Shown here: piece after piece, positions 21,330 to 32,531 of the stretch
Position numbering within the stretch: position 1 is the first letter of the stretch
How the letters are laid out: the number at the start of each line of letters is the position of its first letter
DNA from: Diphasiastrum complanatum
Lineage: Eukaryota; Streptophyta; Lycopodiopsida; Lycopodiales; Lycopodiaceae
Direction of reading: 5' to 3'
DNA length: 64,000 nt
Assembly: GCA_029204225.1 (NCBI GenBank)
Contig: CM055101.1
Location: 63,266,671-63,330,670, forward strand
Position numbers and translations under genes: made by a program
Notes under the pieces: model-generated
What the model was told of the DNA's origin: nothing
The model's input: the letters and a program-made list of their open reading frames with translations, nothing else
Database searches by the model: none

Positions 21330-24130
21330 ATTTTGCCAATAACAAGTAGTTGTTCTTCTTCTATTCCTGTTGTTGTAACTCAGTACGTAGCCACATGTGA
21401 GTCATCTTCGTCTGATATTCCTAATGAAAGTTACTATTATGAAGCCACTCCTTCAAGTTCTCATCCTAATACCCTTTGTGTTTCCCTGTGAACAACATCA
21501 TCTGAAATTTCTCATTTAACTACTTTTCAGGAAATGACACCTTTGACACAACCTATTACAAATTTGAGTTCTTCGTCTTCAGATTCAGATGTTAGAGAAA
21601 CAACATTGCAAGATCATTTTGACGAAACAAAAGAGTTAGTCAATGATGATTCACATGATTCAATTCACTCAGTCACGGATTCAAGTAAATCTACATATCT
21701 CCATCAATCAAGTCATTTTCGACGTGCAAGTTTTTCACATATTTGAAGAAGGTCCACTTCTCAAATCCAGAATCCGATCAAATCCAAAAGAGCTATATTT
21801 GTGAGAATTTTTATTCTTCTGACACTACAGAACTAGTAGAGACAAACAAACAACAACCTGATATTTAGACAGATATTTCTACACCTTCTCAACCTGTTCA
21901 CACAACTATAGATGCCGTCAATCTACAAATCTGATTTCAAAAGAAAGGAAAGATATAAGAGAGACTTGAAATCTTCAGCTCTTTTGACAAAACATAAAAA
22001 ATAATTGATTACAAGAGAGGAGGTTCGAAAGGTACGTTGTATTATTTGTTGTTCATCATGTTGCTTACATAAATTAAACAACAAAAAGATCGAGGAGTTG
22101 AGATCCAATTTTTTGTTGCAAAGTAAAGATGAAAAGAACTACTATTTGTGTGCCACAGTGTGACCTGATAAAAACTCATATGCATATTTTTTAAATGCAA
22201 CAGAGGTTTGTCGAAAAGCTTACAAAATTGTTCATGCAATTGAAAATTCACGTCTTCAAATAATGCATGCACGATTTCAAATAGATCAAACATTACAAGG
22301 ATCATTGCTGGGTAAAACTGTGTTTCCGGATGTTTTGAATGCTATGGCTTGGCTAAAGCATTTTGTGGATGTGCATGGAGAAAAATTACCAAATTCATCA
22401 TATTTTCACTTGCCAAATAATTTTACAAAATTGGAGATATTTTTGATGTACAAAAAGTTCGCTAAGACAAAAAATGTTGCGTATTTAAGTTACTTGTATT
22501 TTCTTAGGATTTGGAAGAGAGATTTTGGTTTGGTGAAAATCCCTAAAAAATCATGAATGATAGTTTGTTTGACATGCATGTGAGTTGTTAAAATCTGTCA
22601 AACAACTAGCAAAGACCAATGATGAGAAAGGTAAAAATTTATTAACTTTAAGTACTTTAAAAATTTTCTTTTTTTTGTCATGATTTATTGAATATTTTAA
22701 TTGTTACATTTTGTAGTGAATGCTGCAAAAGCGCTTCAAGTGCACAGAGATCAACAAACAATGAAAAGACAAAAACTAGGAAAACATCGAAAGAAATGTC
22801 TAGAATATCCACAAAAGTATCTAGCCCTTGTCATCAATGACATGGATAAGAAGAAAACGATGTTACCTCATTTCGTTAGAGTGTCAAAAATTTGAACGAG
22901 GTAGATTTTATTCAAGTTCATCTTGTTGGAACACTTGTATTTAATGGCACATTGGAGTCCAAAGTATTTTTCAATTATCCCAATGTTCAAAACGATCCAA
23001 ATTTGACCACCACCATTGTACAAAAAATAATTTGCGAATTTGGTGATAATCTTCCAGAAGTATTGTATTTACAACTTGACAACACTGCTAGGGAAAATAA
23101 AAATAAAAATGTATTGGCTTACTTGTCCATATTGGTAGATAAAAAAGTTTTCAAAAAAATAAAATTAGGAATTTTGTTGGTGGGTCACACCCATGTGATC
23201 AAATTGATCAGATGTTTAGTTGTTTTTCCAAAAGACTAAGACGAAGAAGGCATTTTCTTTACTAGTGCTTCAGAGCATTGTTGAAGAATCATACATGCCA
23301 AAGCCAAATGTGTTGTTAATTAGACATACATATGATTTTCGTGAATATATTAAGACGTCCAATGAAACAAGTCGTTCTGGTGCTACTATTAATGATATTA
23401 GCTTTCACCATCAGTTCAAAATCAAATCTAATGAAACTGACATCACATTGTTATGTGGCAAACAATTTTCAAGTTTAGTTTTATGGTTACCTGTTGAAAG
23501 AATACAATTTTTGCTCAATATGCCATCTAGTCAAATCAAGTTTGTTGCATTGTCTCCTTTGAAGTCCATGCTAGAAGAACAAAAAGCACAAAGAGAGCAT
23601 TGTGAGGTTGACCAATTTTTCTCGTTAAATTTTTTGGATTCAAGTATTTAAGCAACTTGTCAATTTTTTGATGAATTTAATCAGCATTGGTGGATGGACT
23701 TTTTCGAGGAACAAAAAATCAGCTTGCTCAATCTTGAACATGCATCGGCAACTGAAAAGAATTTCAATGGCCTCATAAATTAGGAACTTCAACTACAATT
23801 GTTGAACCTTCAAATCTACCTCAAGATAATGATTTCTTGAAGATTGTGCAAGGCGAGGAACGTAAAATTTATGTGGACTCAAGGAAGAATAGGTAAAGTG
23901 TAAAAGCTGCAAAAATGAAGTGGCGCGGAGATCTTAATAAAATCCAAATTGGAAGCCTTGTTGCACTTCTAGCTTCAGAAAACAATGAAGGACATCAATT
24001 TTGGATTGCCAAAGTACTTGGTTTCATTCAAATAACAATCAGACAAAAGTACTACGGGTCCATTGGTTGCGCACTACTTCAACAAATGCTTTTTTGGGGA
24101 GGTACGAATTTGAAATATTGCAAGTAGATC
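21330..24130 (+). pseudogene. DUF7869-type transposase-like gene, decayed
   Basis: A Ser/Asp-rich N-terminal part (NLSSSSSDSDVRETTLQDHF at 21.55 kb) is followed by a Cys-rich segment (CCSSCC, 22.04 kb), then NAMAWLKHFVDVHGEKLPNS (22.33 kb) and HRDQQTMKRQKLGKHRKKCL, YLALVINDMDKKKTMLPHF (22.74-22.88 kb). Next come VLYLQLDNTARENKNKNVLA and LGILLVGHTH (23.06-23.2 kb), then EESYMPKPNVLLIRHTYDF. The D-N-x-x-x-ENKN and GHTH..IDQ.FS signatures are those of the RNase-H-fold DUF7869 proteins found in eukaryotic transposons. A one-base insertion right after GHTH (~23,193) and others break the frame. The C-terminus has SLVALLASENNEGHQFWIAK and a basic end. Copia sequence replaces it from about 24,130. 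Family naming is from memory; homology of the DNTARENKN/GHTH block is what I am sure of. Confidence 0.6.
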
Positions 24131-25318
24131 CAAAGGCCAAGAGAAAACGACCTCCTAGATCCTCACCATTAGTAGTAAGGTTGATTTGCTTGTTACCTTC
24201 ATCTCTTTGCTTCTTCAAACATTCATTAGCAAAATGCCCTTTGATTCCACAATAGAAGCATTTTAGCTTTGACTATCTTCCTTCTTACTAACAAAAGAGG
24301 AAGGCTCACCTTGATTCTGACCCTTTGATCACTTGCCTTTGCCTTTGCCCTTGAACTTGCCTTTGATGAACATAGCCTCCTCTTCATATTGAGATGTTGA
24401 TGTAGATCCACCTCCTCTTGATTGAACCCTAAACTCCTCATTCACCAAAATCTCTTGAAAATCCACAAGGCTTGGCAAAGTCTTTTGAATAGCAAAGCTT
24501 TGAACAAGATTAGCATGATCAGCCAACAAGCCATTAAGTATAACTTGAACAAGTTCTACCTCCTTAATGCTCTCATCAATATAGGCTAGCTCATCATTGA
24601 ATGCTTTAACCCTCAAAACAAAAGCATGAGTACTCTCTTCTTTCTTTTGAAGATTTTCTTTCTTAGAGTAAACACTCTAGATGTGGACTTGGATTCATAA
24701 AGCTTCTTCAAAGCTTCCCAAGCCTCTCAAGATGAATTGCTCTTACCAATCTCCTTGAGTAGCTCATTGCTAATATTCATCTTGATAATGTGTAGAGCTT
24801 TCTTTGCTCTCTTGTCATACCTCACTTGATCTTGAGGTGCTTGAGGCCTCTCCTCCACACCTGCAACAATCGCCATCAACCCATTCATCTCCAATAAGGA
24901 CTCCATCCTCACCTTCCAAGTAGAATAGTTGATTGAGGTAAGCCTATCCTTGCTCTCCAACATAAAGCCTCCACTTGTAGCCATGTTGGAGTGACCTGAT
25001 CTTCTCCTTTCAACATGTTCCAATGCTCAAAGCACTCTTTTGAATGACCAAAAAATGTATCTTAAAAAAAATCACAAAGATATGGAGACTCTCAATTATC
25101 TTCTAGCACTATAACTAGCAAATCAACACATAGAATGAAGAATTCTTGATCAACCTATGATCTACCAACAATCTAATGAATCTTGCCACTTTCTAAGATT
25201 GAAACACACTCTATTAAGGTCAAGCAATTTCAAAAAATAGAGATCCAATCAAAATTAGGGTTTTGACAAAATCACAAAAAATTGAATATACCAAATTCTA
25301 CATGCAATTGCAAAAATA
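24131..25318 (-). pseudogene. Copia gag fragment with leader
   Basis: The minus strand encodes copia gag from MATSGGFMLESKDRLTSINY (start ~24,984) through RVKAFNDELAYIDESIKEVE (24.6 kb) and the SRGGGSTSTSQYEEE segment. It ends in a degraded zinc knuckle at 24.26 kb. A TGA/TAA interrupts it at 24,727 and there is a frame change near 24,640. Upstream leader 25,030-25,318 matches the leader at 47,050-47,341. It is closest to the outer nested element's gag (46.3-47.0 kb). Confidence 0.7.
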
Positions 25319-25395
25319 TTGATATAGAATCAAGAGGTTTCTTCCCTTGAGGAAGATCCACAAGATCCCAAGTATGATTCCTAGAATCTGTACTT
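25318..25395 (-). mobile_element. Copia reverse-transcriptase start fragment, displaced upstream of gag
   Basis: Encodes NHTWDLVDLPQGKKPLDSI, the segment that opens the reverse transcriptase region of the element at 54,370-54,440. Here it lies upstream of the gag leader, so it was brought in by recombination or template switching, not by normal element order. Confidence 0.6.
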
Positions 25396-25629
25396 GCATC
25401 GAAATACATTAAATAGACAATCACTAGCCTCCTAGAATAATCATTAAGAAAAATTATAAACAAATGATTAATGGATATCATTGAAAAATGTGTACAAGGA
25501 AAATTATTACAATCTCTCGCCCTATTTAAGCACCGTAAAGACGAAAATTTTTCTTATGAAATACTGTTCATTCATAACATTTTCATAAGTCTTTCATTAT
25601 GCGTTCCAGTATGATTTTTCTACGTATGG

Positions 25630-26450
25630 GATATCGAATCAGCGCGCCTGGCAGACGATGTATTTGTTGCATTTGGACTGCGCGTTTCGAATCGCTATTC
25701 CAGGACCAAAATATTATTGAAATTTTTGAAACTATTGGACCCTATATGCATGATCAAAGCTTGATTCGGAAGACTCTTCATACTGGCCAAAGTTATGCAG
25801 AATCTATCAAATCAAGCTCTGATCATTCATATTCTGTCCAATATCGGATGAGCGTGCGAGAATACATACTCTGGTTTTCAAACGCTTTATTATATGCGCG
25901 TTGATTAGCTATTGGATGAAAATTTGGCCTTTAAAATTTTTCAGAATTATAATTATTGGATATAAAAGGTGTCTTATATTTAAAGCCTAACGTTGTCAAT
26001 TTCAGCATTAAATGGTAGAAGTGTGATAGCATACTTTTGTAGCATTAATTGTAGATGTGACCATACTTTATTTGAAATTAATTCTGGTTAATTCGATATG
26101 GACTAATCATTTTGATGATTGATGGATATTTATATTGATTTGATTGACAAGCCTCTGAGTAATCATCATTGTAATCTGAACCTCAAAGATCCAAACCACC
26201 ACGTTTGCAATCATTTTTTTATTTTTTCTATATATATTGATCGACGACGCTGAATTTTTTTTGCTTATAGTTATTTGCATCCATGCGATATCGATTCAGC
26301 GCGCTCGAAAAAAACTTCCTTTAATCCGTTACTGCTCACTCGCACCCATCCGCTACCAGTTAACGGATTTGTTGAGCTCAGGTATCGCTTCGACGCGTCC
26401 GACTTGAGGTCTGATCTTGAAATCAACATTATTGCGCGTTGATCTGCTAC
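25630..26450. promoter_or_regulatory. Iteron array upstream of the Ulp1-like gene
   Basis: An 18-20 bp motif near RATATCGATTCAGCGCGC lies on the plus strand at 25,630, 25,840, 26,287 and 26,382, and inverted (GCGCGTTGATTAGCTATT type) at 25,680, 25,895 and 26,433. Pairs are 50, 55 and 51 bp apart, always plus then minus. The last copy ends only ~10 bp before the ATG at 26,460. The architecture equals that at 9.8-10.7 kb although the motif differs in its middle. Confidence 0.6.
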
Positions 26451-26459
26451 TATACAGTA

Positions 26460-27590
26460 ATGGCGCGGACCAAGCAGACAACACAAGGGCATTCAGGTGG
26501 AATACCAATTTCAGGTGCTCCAAAACAAGATTCAGAGAGGAGAAAACAAAAGCAATCTCAACCAACCTGGCTTGTTATTCGTATACAGAACGGGAGTGTT
26601 TCAAAGAAGAGGAGGTCTCTTGACCCTCCATCTAAAGCGAGGGATTTTTTCAAGCCATCTCCTCTGAATACTATTCTTTCTTCTAGGCATTCTCCTCCTA
26701 ATTCTCCTGCTAAGTCTCATTCCTTTCCTCCCACTCCATCTTTAACTTCTCCTGCTAAATCTTCCTCTCCTAATAAATCTCCACCTCCTAAATTTCCTCC
26801 TCCTCCTAAACCCGTAAATATTAGTTCCCTTCCTTCTGTTCTTGGAGACGATTTAGATGATTTTGTTAGTGTAAAGGTAGAATCAATTTTGAATGACAAT
26901 TCTTTATGTGGTTTATCAGTATTACTTCCGTCACCCCCTGCACTTGCCTTTGTAAATACTCCTCAATATGTACAATATGACCATTTGTATAAACATGTTT
27001 ATATAATATGTATAAACACGTATCTTAAAGGTTTAGGTCCTCGATACAGTTTTAGGATGCCGAAGACCAATGCTGGTCTCCCCCTTTCTAGTTTAGATAC
27101 TGGTGAATTAGAAAGTAGGGATAAAATACTAGGAGACAATGTAGGAGGTGGGGCAATTCAGTACTGGATGGAGTTCTTCCAAAGCCCATTGTTTATAGAT
27201 GTTGCATTGTTTTCCCTTCAATTCATGGCTGCATTTGATTTCTCTGATGTCAAAAGTTTGCACGATGATATGCTCCAATACGTCAGACTGGGGATTCCAA
27301 TTCTCGTTCTGCCATACATAACAAAGTAATTGTCTATTTTTCAGATTTTATTTTATTGAATTTTTCATATGAATTTTAATTATGCATTGATTCTCATAAA
27401 TTTATTGGTATCTGATTTCAGTGATCATTGGAGCTTATATGTGTTGTCCTTGTACGTCAATGATGAGGGTGTGTGTAATCTAGTTTGTTTAAAGATGAAC
27501 TCTATTACACACACACACACAAAATTGTCAGGACCCATATACAGAAAATATTGGAACTCTTTTCAGTACCAAATACAAAAGCATATTTGA
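26460..27590 (+). pseudogene. Ulp1-like (C48) protein with a histone H3-like N-terminal tail, exons 1-2
   Basis: Exon 1 (26,460-27,325) begins MARTKQT followed by TQGHSGG; loss of Met would leave ARTKQT, identical to the first six residues of histone H3. A basic and Pro/Ser-rich linker follows (SPPNSPAKS, PPPKFPPPPKP, ~55-125). Next is a region ILGDNVGGGAIQYWMEFFQS (~225-245) matching the WLND..I..Y...L opening of Ulp1 proteases. A clean intron, 27,326-27,421 (AAA^GTAATT...TTTCAG), joins to NDHWSLYVLSLYVNDE, which carries the His-Trp of the catalytic triad. The expected Asp of the next strand is Asn (KMNSI). Translation then runs into a CA repeat. Ulp1 enzymes cut SUMO precursors and conjugates; here catalysis is doubtful. 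Confidence 0.6.
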
Positions 27591-27616
27591 AGCTGAAAAT
27601 GGTTGATGCAGAGATA

Positions 27617-27790
27617 TAAATTTTTTCAGTATCGGTTCGACGTGCCCTTGTAGTTATTGATTGGTTTATTTTCATAACGTGCGCACTGATATGATATTCA
27701 ATCAAAATATTTTTGATATCAGTTCGACGCGCACTTGTTTCCGTTGTAGATTTTATCTTACATCTTGCGCGTTCATCCGATATCTCATAA
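27617..27790. repeat. Iteron pairs inside the Ulp1-like gene
   Basis: Four motif copies: plus at 27,629 (gtatcggttcgacgtgcc) and 27,714 (gatatcagttcgacgcgc), minus at 27,678 and 27,767 (gcgcgttcatccgatatc). Pair spacings are 49 and 53 bp. They lie between the exon with the catalytic His and the exon with the Cys position, so they are intronic or an inserted fragment of the same control region. Confidence 0.6.
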
Positions 27791-27804
27791 TGTTCAAATT
27801 TGGA

Positions 27805-27921
27805 TTCTGCAGTTCTCCCAGCAGGTTGATTCTGTCAGCTATGGTTGGTATACCGTATGCAATGCCAAACACTTTTTTAATTGGCTTGCATTACAAGATG
27901 GACTTCCAAATCTGGAAGAGG
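27805..27921 (+). pseudogene. Ulp1-like gene, catalytic-Cys exon with Cys replaced by Tyr
   Basis: After a good acceptor (ggattctgcag, 27,812 region) the frame reads QVDSVSYGWYTVCNAKHF then NWLALQDGLPNLEE, ending at a donor GAG^GTAATA (27,921). It matches the Q.DS.SCGVYVC..A block of Ulp1 proteases, with the nucleophile Cys changed to Tyr. A possible next exon from 28,030 (after ...TTTTTTTCAG) goes out of frame within a few codons. Confidence 0.55.
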
Positions 27922-28029
27922 TAATATTTGATTAATTACTTTTAATTGTGTTTTTGTTTTTTTCATATACAAATTCCTATTAACTGATCTTTGATTAATT
28001 ACATTTAATTGTGTTTATGTTTTTTTTTC

Positions 28030-28745
28030 AGTTAAAATGTCCGAAGGTCTCCCAATGGAGATAATGCACTTCAGGCAGGAGACCATAAAGCTTGTGATAA
28101 AAAATTCATATCCAGTTGCAGTGGCCGAGTGTTCTCCACCCAAGCTACTTTCAACTGGAGAATTGGATTTGGAGATCATAGATAGTTGATACTGATTAAA
28201 TATTCGTCTCACTTGATGTGGATGAGACACATGTACAGAAAATTTTAATAGAAATATACTTACAATTTTTCTATGGTTGTTCTTACTTTTTTTTTTTTTT
28301 TCTCTTATCAATTCAAGTTATGATTCATTCATCTTCAATTTTTACTGTTTTTTAACATGTTTGTTTTTCATAGCCTTGGTCTGCCTTGCCTTTACCATGG
28401 TCTTTTTTGGATAAGTTCAGAATGATGATCTGATCGAACCTTTGTCACAACCAATCCAAACATGCAACATTTGTTCACTTAGATTTGTTGCAGCAAAGCT
28501 TTGATCAGATCATCATCTGAACATATCCAAATATGTCAAGACAAGGACAATACAGACCAAGGCAATGAAGACCAAAAATACAACCGAAATATATGAGACA
28601 TCAACAAGGGCAAGCGTCGATTGTAGTGATCATTGGAGTTCAAGTGACTGAAGATCTCCCCAATGGAGATAGTGCATTTCCTGCAGGAGACAATGAATCT
28701 TGCTATCGAAAACTCATATTATCCAGTTGCAATTACATTGTGTTT
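28030..28745. repeat. Direct duplication of a ~100-bp segment
   Basis: Segment 28,035-28,135 (gaaggtctcccaatggagat...ttcatatccagttgca) recurs at 28,647-28,745 (gaagatctccccaatggagat...tcatattatccagttgca). The second copy lies in a 160-codon plus frame at 28,593-29,075 that I take to be spurious beyond the duplicated part. Confidence 0.55.
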
Positions 28746-28868
28746 TGCACCATGGAAATAGAGATCATAGAAATGAAAGAGCCTCACAGAAAAAGTGGTT
28801 CATATATTTTCAAAAATGATGTATACAAAAAATTGTATTACATAATACAAAATTCCATAGTTCATAAT

Positions 28869-30216
28869 CTATGGATCTTCAATTTCGATGGGGGATGTTC
28901 CAATATCTTTGCATTTTATATGCTCTTCTTGCCTTACTCTTACCTGTACAAGAGAAATTATTTTAGTTATATATTTTATGAAACTGATTCACTTAGAAAT
29001 AGAAAAAAAGAAATTTTTTTATATGGCATAACGTACCTGTATACCATTCAATCGAAATTGATAGTACTGAGGTAGATCGAATTGCGACATGTCTAGTTCT
29101 GATCGAATGTGATTGAGACACCAATCTTCCTCAACCTCAACCATTGCAAGAATGTTGTCATTTCTTTTCACTATTATCTGAAGTTGCTCTTGAGGGTTTA
29201 TACCAAAATCTTGATCAAGTGGCTTCCAAACATTTTTGCATTTAATCCATCTTCTATAATACAACAGCAAAGTGAACATTTGTTTTTCGATGTGATATCT
29301 AAATGTCATGGATGAGTAACATACTCTGCACTCAACTTGCTGATTTTGTTTTGTGTCCCCAACATCATCCAACAACTTGGCGATTATATCAGCACTCAAG
29401 TCCTTACAAATAAACATTGTTTTTGTTCTCCGAACATTGCATTTGGAAAAAAAATCAACAAAAATAGTAAAAGGTAGATACCAACTTAATCTATTATTCT
29501 TTGATCCAGTGCTACATTTTAATATACTCTGAATATCAATATATAACCTAGATCGAAAACTTTCTAAAATTGTTGCATCAAGAGAAATCCATTCCTCACT
29601 CGAAAAATCTGGTAGGGGATATGGGTCTAATCGACCAACTAAACCATTTTTATCAAGAAAATAGATGTGATCATAAAAACAACTCTTGACTCTAAAAGTG
29701 ATTTTGGAGAACGAACTTTATATTGTAAAATACCGATATCCGAATGTATGACATCGATTATTCCTACAATCGATTGAACTGATTGCCATTCAACGAAATT
29801 TGATAGGTACAAATATGCAAAACCAGCAAAAACATCTCATAAAAAATATAATTTAAAGAAAATGCTAAATCTAAAGAAATTGAATCTAAAAACTTACAAT
29901 TGCATTTCCTTCTATCATTTGGATTCAGATCATGAATGTTGAGCTCATTGTGAAGATAAGCATGTTGAACTAAAACTTCCGTGATAGATTGACCAGCAGG
30001 TGATACTTTAAAATCCATTATCCTGCCTTTCCAAGAGTTCTATGTATGTTATCCGATATTTTTCTTTTTTGGAATGAGCCTTTTGTAGAGGGATGCATCA
30101 AGATCCATTGATATTTTCGATATATTCTTGGTATCCATTGATCTTTTGCATTTTTTTTCATTGCAAATATTGTTTGCATCAATGGTTCCTCTTGGTCTCC
30201 GATTATGTGTAGCCAT
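28869..30216 (-). pseudogene. Unknown three-exon gene, paralogue 1 (inverted partner of 33,408-34,573)
   Basis: Start ATG 30,214-30,216 (MATHNRRPRGTID, basic). Exon 1 to 29,898 contains a PSTKGSFQK... and QSITEVLVQHAYLHNELNIH stretch; donor AATT^GTAAGT. Exon 2 (29,814-29,037) contains VDVIHSDIG-type sequence, DPYPLPDFSSEEW, FICKDLSADIIAKLLDD and a C-terminal MVEVEEDWCLNHIRSELD... ending at CAG^GTACGT. Exon 3 (28,943-28,869, acceptor CTCTTGTACAG) gives VRVRQEEHIKCKDIG and a stop. Damage: a frame change in exon 1, one near 29,685, and loss of the exon-2 acceptor (AT where AG is expected at 29,815-29,816). The end of the protein has a beta-grasp/ubiquitin-like look (VEVE..W.L..IR.EL...LP..Y.F..NG..V), a guess only. 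Confidence 0.55.
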
Positions 30217-30734
30217 TAGTCGAAAATACGAGTACGCAAGCTGAGATCAGAGAGAATGTAGAGATTGCGAGGTAAACCTAAGAATGACAAGAAAATGAGA
30301 GATAGAATGAAGAAAATGAGAGGTATACCTATGAATGACAAGAAGTTCCTTAACTACAAGGATTAGTTAGCCACAGTTTATGACTATTGATGTCAAATCA
30401 ACCTCGAGTGAACAATGACGGACATCATAAGAGTATTCGGGCAGTAACTGTGGTCCAATCACAATTGTTTGTTCTGCCCGGCGGGATATTTGAAAATCAC
30501 AAAAATTTGGTCGGGAAAGTTAAATACAATTTCCGTCCATCAACCACTGTTATAGTTCATCACAGATGGACACCATTCATTGGGACACATAAGCGTTGAA
30601 AGCGTTCGAAATCAAAAACAACATCTTGACAAAGGGCCCATTTTGAGTTCTAATATCCCCTAATGTAGGAGAGATCCATTATATCTTAAGGCCTAGAGAT
30701 TGACTTTCATGATGATTATGCTTTTATTTTTCAA

Positions 30735-31365
30735 TCTAGATATGCTCTTGCTATGTTGAAAAAATATCATATGGAAAGTTGTAAGGGCATTGATACACCA
30801 ATGGAGCACATTGTAAAAGATCCTAATAAAGGTGATGAAAGATCCTTCAAGGACATCACACTTTTTAGGAGTCTTATTGGCTCTTTGATATGGCTTACCA
30901 TCACTAGGCCTGACTTGAGCTATTGTGTGCCAAAGTTGAGCCAATCTATGCAAGATCCAAAGATCCAACATCGGAAGATGGCCAAGAGGGTGCTAAGGTA
31001 TATATCTTCATCACATGATTATGGTTTACTTTACAAGAGTGAAGATTTATCCATTATTGGCTACCCGGATTCGGACTTTGCAAGTGATAAGGTGGATCAA
31101 AAGTCCACAAGTGCTTACACTATCTTTTTTGGAGGAAATCCCATATCTTGGCTTTTCAAAAATCAAGATACTATCTCTCTTTCTTCTTGTGAGGCCGAGT
31201 ATAAAGCACTTACTACATCAACAAAAGAAGTGCTTTGGATCAAGAGGATTCTATTGGAGCTAAAGTGCATAAAGAGGAGGAGCTACCATTGATTTATTGT
31301 GACAATATCTTAGCCCAAGCTCTTGGAAGTAGCCCAATTTTTCATGCAAGAAGCAAGCACATAGA
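30735..31365 (+). pseudogene. Copia reverse transcriptase end and RNase H, plus strand
   Basis: Begins inside the polymerase at RYALAMLKKYHMESCKGIDT and continues ITRPDLSYCVPKLSQSMQDP, the RNase H part with SSCEAEYKALTTSTKEVLW (acidic residues of the active site) to LLELK. A frameshift at ~31,285 leads to LIYCDNILAQALGSS and HARSKHIEN before copia homology stops at ~31,370. The element is 5'-truncated; the rest is missing. Confidence 0.8.
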
Positions 31366-31793
31366 AAATCATTCTTACTTTTGATGGTTTGTGGACTAGT
31401 CATTTTAGCATGATAGATCTTGGTAATAGTAGCAAGTACATGTTTTGTGATCTTGATCAATGTGATTTTCACAAGACATGGAGACATCAGATTTCCTTCA
31501 AAGAGACGCATCAAGATCAATGAGGATCAAGTTTCAAGCTCATGCATCTTCACTCAACATGGAAGAAATCAAGTGCGAAGGTGCAAGGGAGAATCAAGAC
31601 TCTTCAATTCATCTTGGAGGAGATCAAGATCAAAGAAGCTCTATCTTGGATATGGTGATAGATCATGCCATCATCTTTAGGGGCTCATTAGTCATCTTCT
31701 AAACTTGAATATGATTCATTTCTGATGTTAAGATCAGGTCTTAGAACTGTATATAGATACATTATTAATTCCAAGGCTAGATTTGAGGAGGAG

Positions 31794-32325
31794 TGTGAAA
31801 AATAGCCTATTTTGGCAAATCTAGCCATGTAGAACATTGTAAATATTGTGTATAATTGGGTTCCACACATGTAAGGCCAAGATTCCACGTGCCACTCCTA
31901 ATAGAGACTAGGTCAAATTTAGAGAGTTGTCAAGTCCATTTGGTAGTTCCTAGATTATAGGACCTACACCTAAAATTGTGGTGAGATTTTGACCAACCAT
32001 GTACCTACTTGGCATAACTCTAGGAAATAGACTTAGGTTACACATTAGGGCAAGAAAGTTGAGTCTACTTCCTTATTACATGCTGGATTTGCACCTAACT
32101 TTGCAAAGCAAGTGAGTTTACTATGTAGCTTCATCTCTCCATAGTGAAAAGATAGAATATTTTCGGGAGACATTGGTGACTTGAGTTTCTACTCTCACGT
32201 ACATTGGTTTTTGATGATCCAAATGAAGCCAACACTTTAATAGATTGGTAAGCAAGCACATAATAACTCTTGTGGATCTTTTAAGATCCATTTTTGGTCT
32301 CCAAAGTACTGTACTTTCATAGATA
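31794..32325 (+). repeat. Copia 3' LTR, plus strand
   Basis: Starts TGTGAAAAAT right after a polypurine tract (GAGGAGGAG at 31,785-31,793). It is homologous along its length to the reverse complement of the LTR at 52,268-52,956 (e.g. caaatctagccatgtagaa, ttccttattacatgctggat). It ends near 32,325 with a degraded CA. The segment 31,370-31,784 is non-copia filler; its part at 31,600-31,665 (atcaaagaagctctatcttg) matches the 3' region of the element at 15.2 kb. Confidence 0.75.
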
Positions 32326-32505
32326 CATGGTGAGTTGACACCATTTCGGAGCACTCGATCCTAGATACCTGTGAGATAGAGGATAAAGGAAAAGAGATAG
32401 ATAGTGAGAGGGAAGAAGAAAAGGCATGAGCACACAGGAAAAAAACAAATTTTGAGGTCTAGTCTTGTGAAGGTGAGTTTTAAATTTAGAGAAGAGAAAG
32501 GAGCC

Positions 32506-32531
32506 GGGGGGGGGGGGGGGGGGGGGGGGGA
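32506..32531. repeat. Poly-G tract (~25 G)
   Basis: An uninterrupted run of about 25 G on the plus strand (poly-C on the minus). This could form G-quadruplexes and is a common place for assembly-length errors. Confidence 0.9.

Noticed and set aside
28593-29075. 160-codon plus-strand frame as a separate gene
   Set aside because: Only the first ~50 codons fall in the duplicated Ulp1-associated segment; the rest is antisense to the well-supported terminal exon and intron of the 28,869-30,216 gene.
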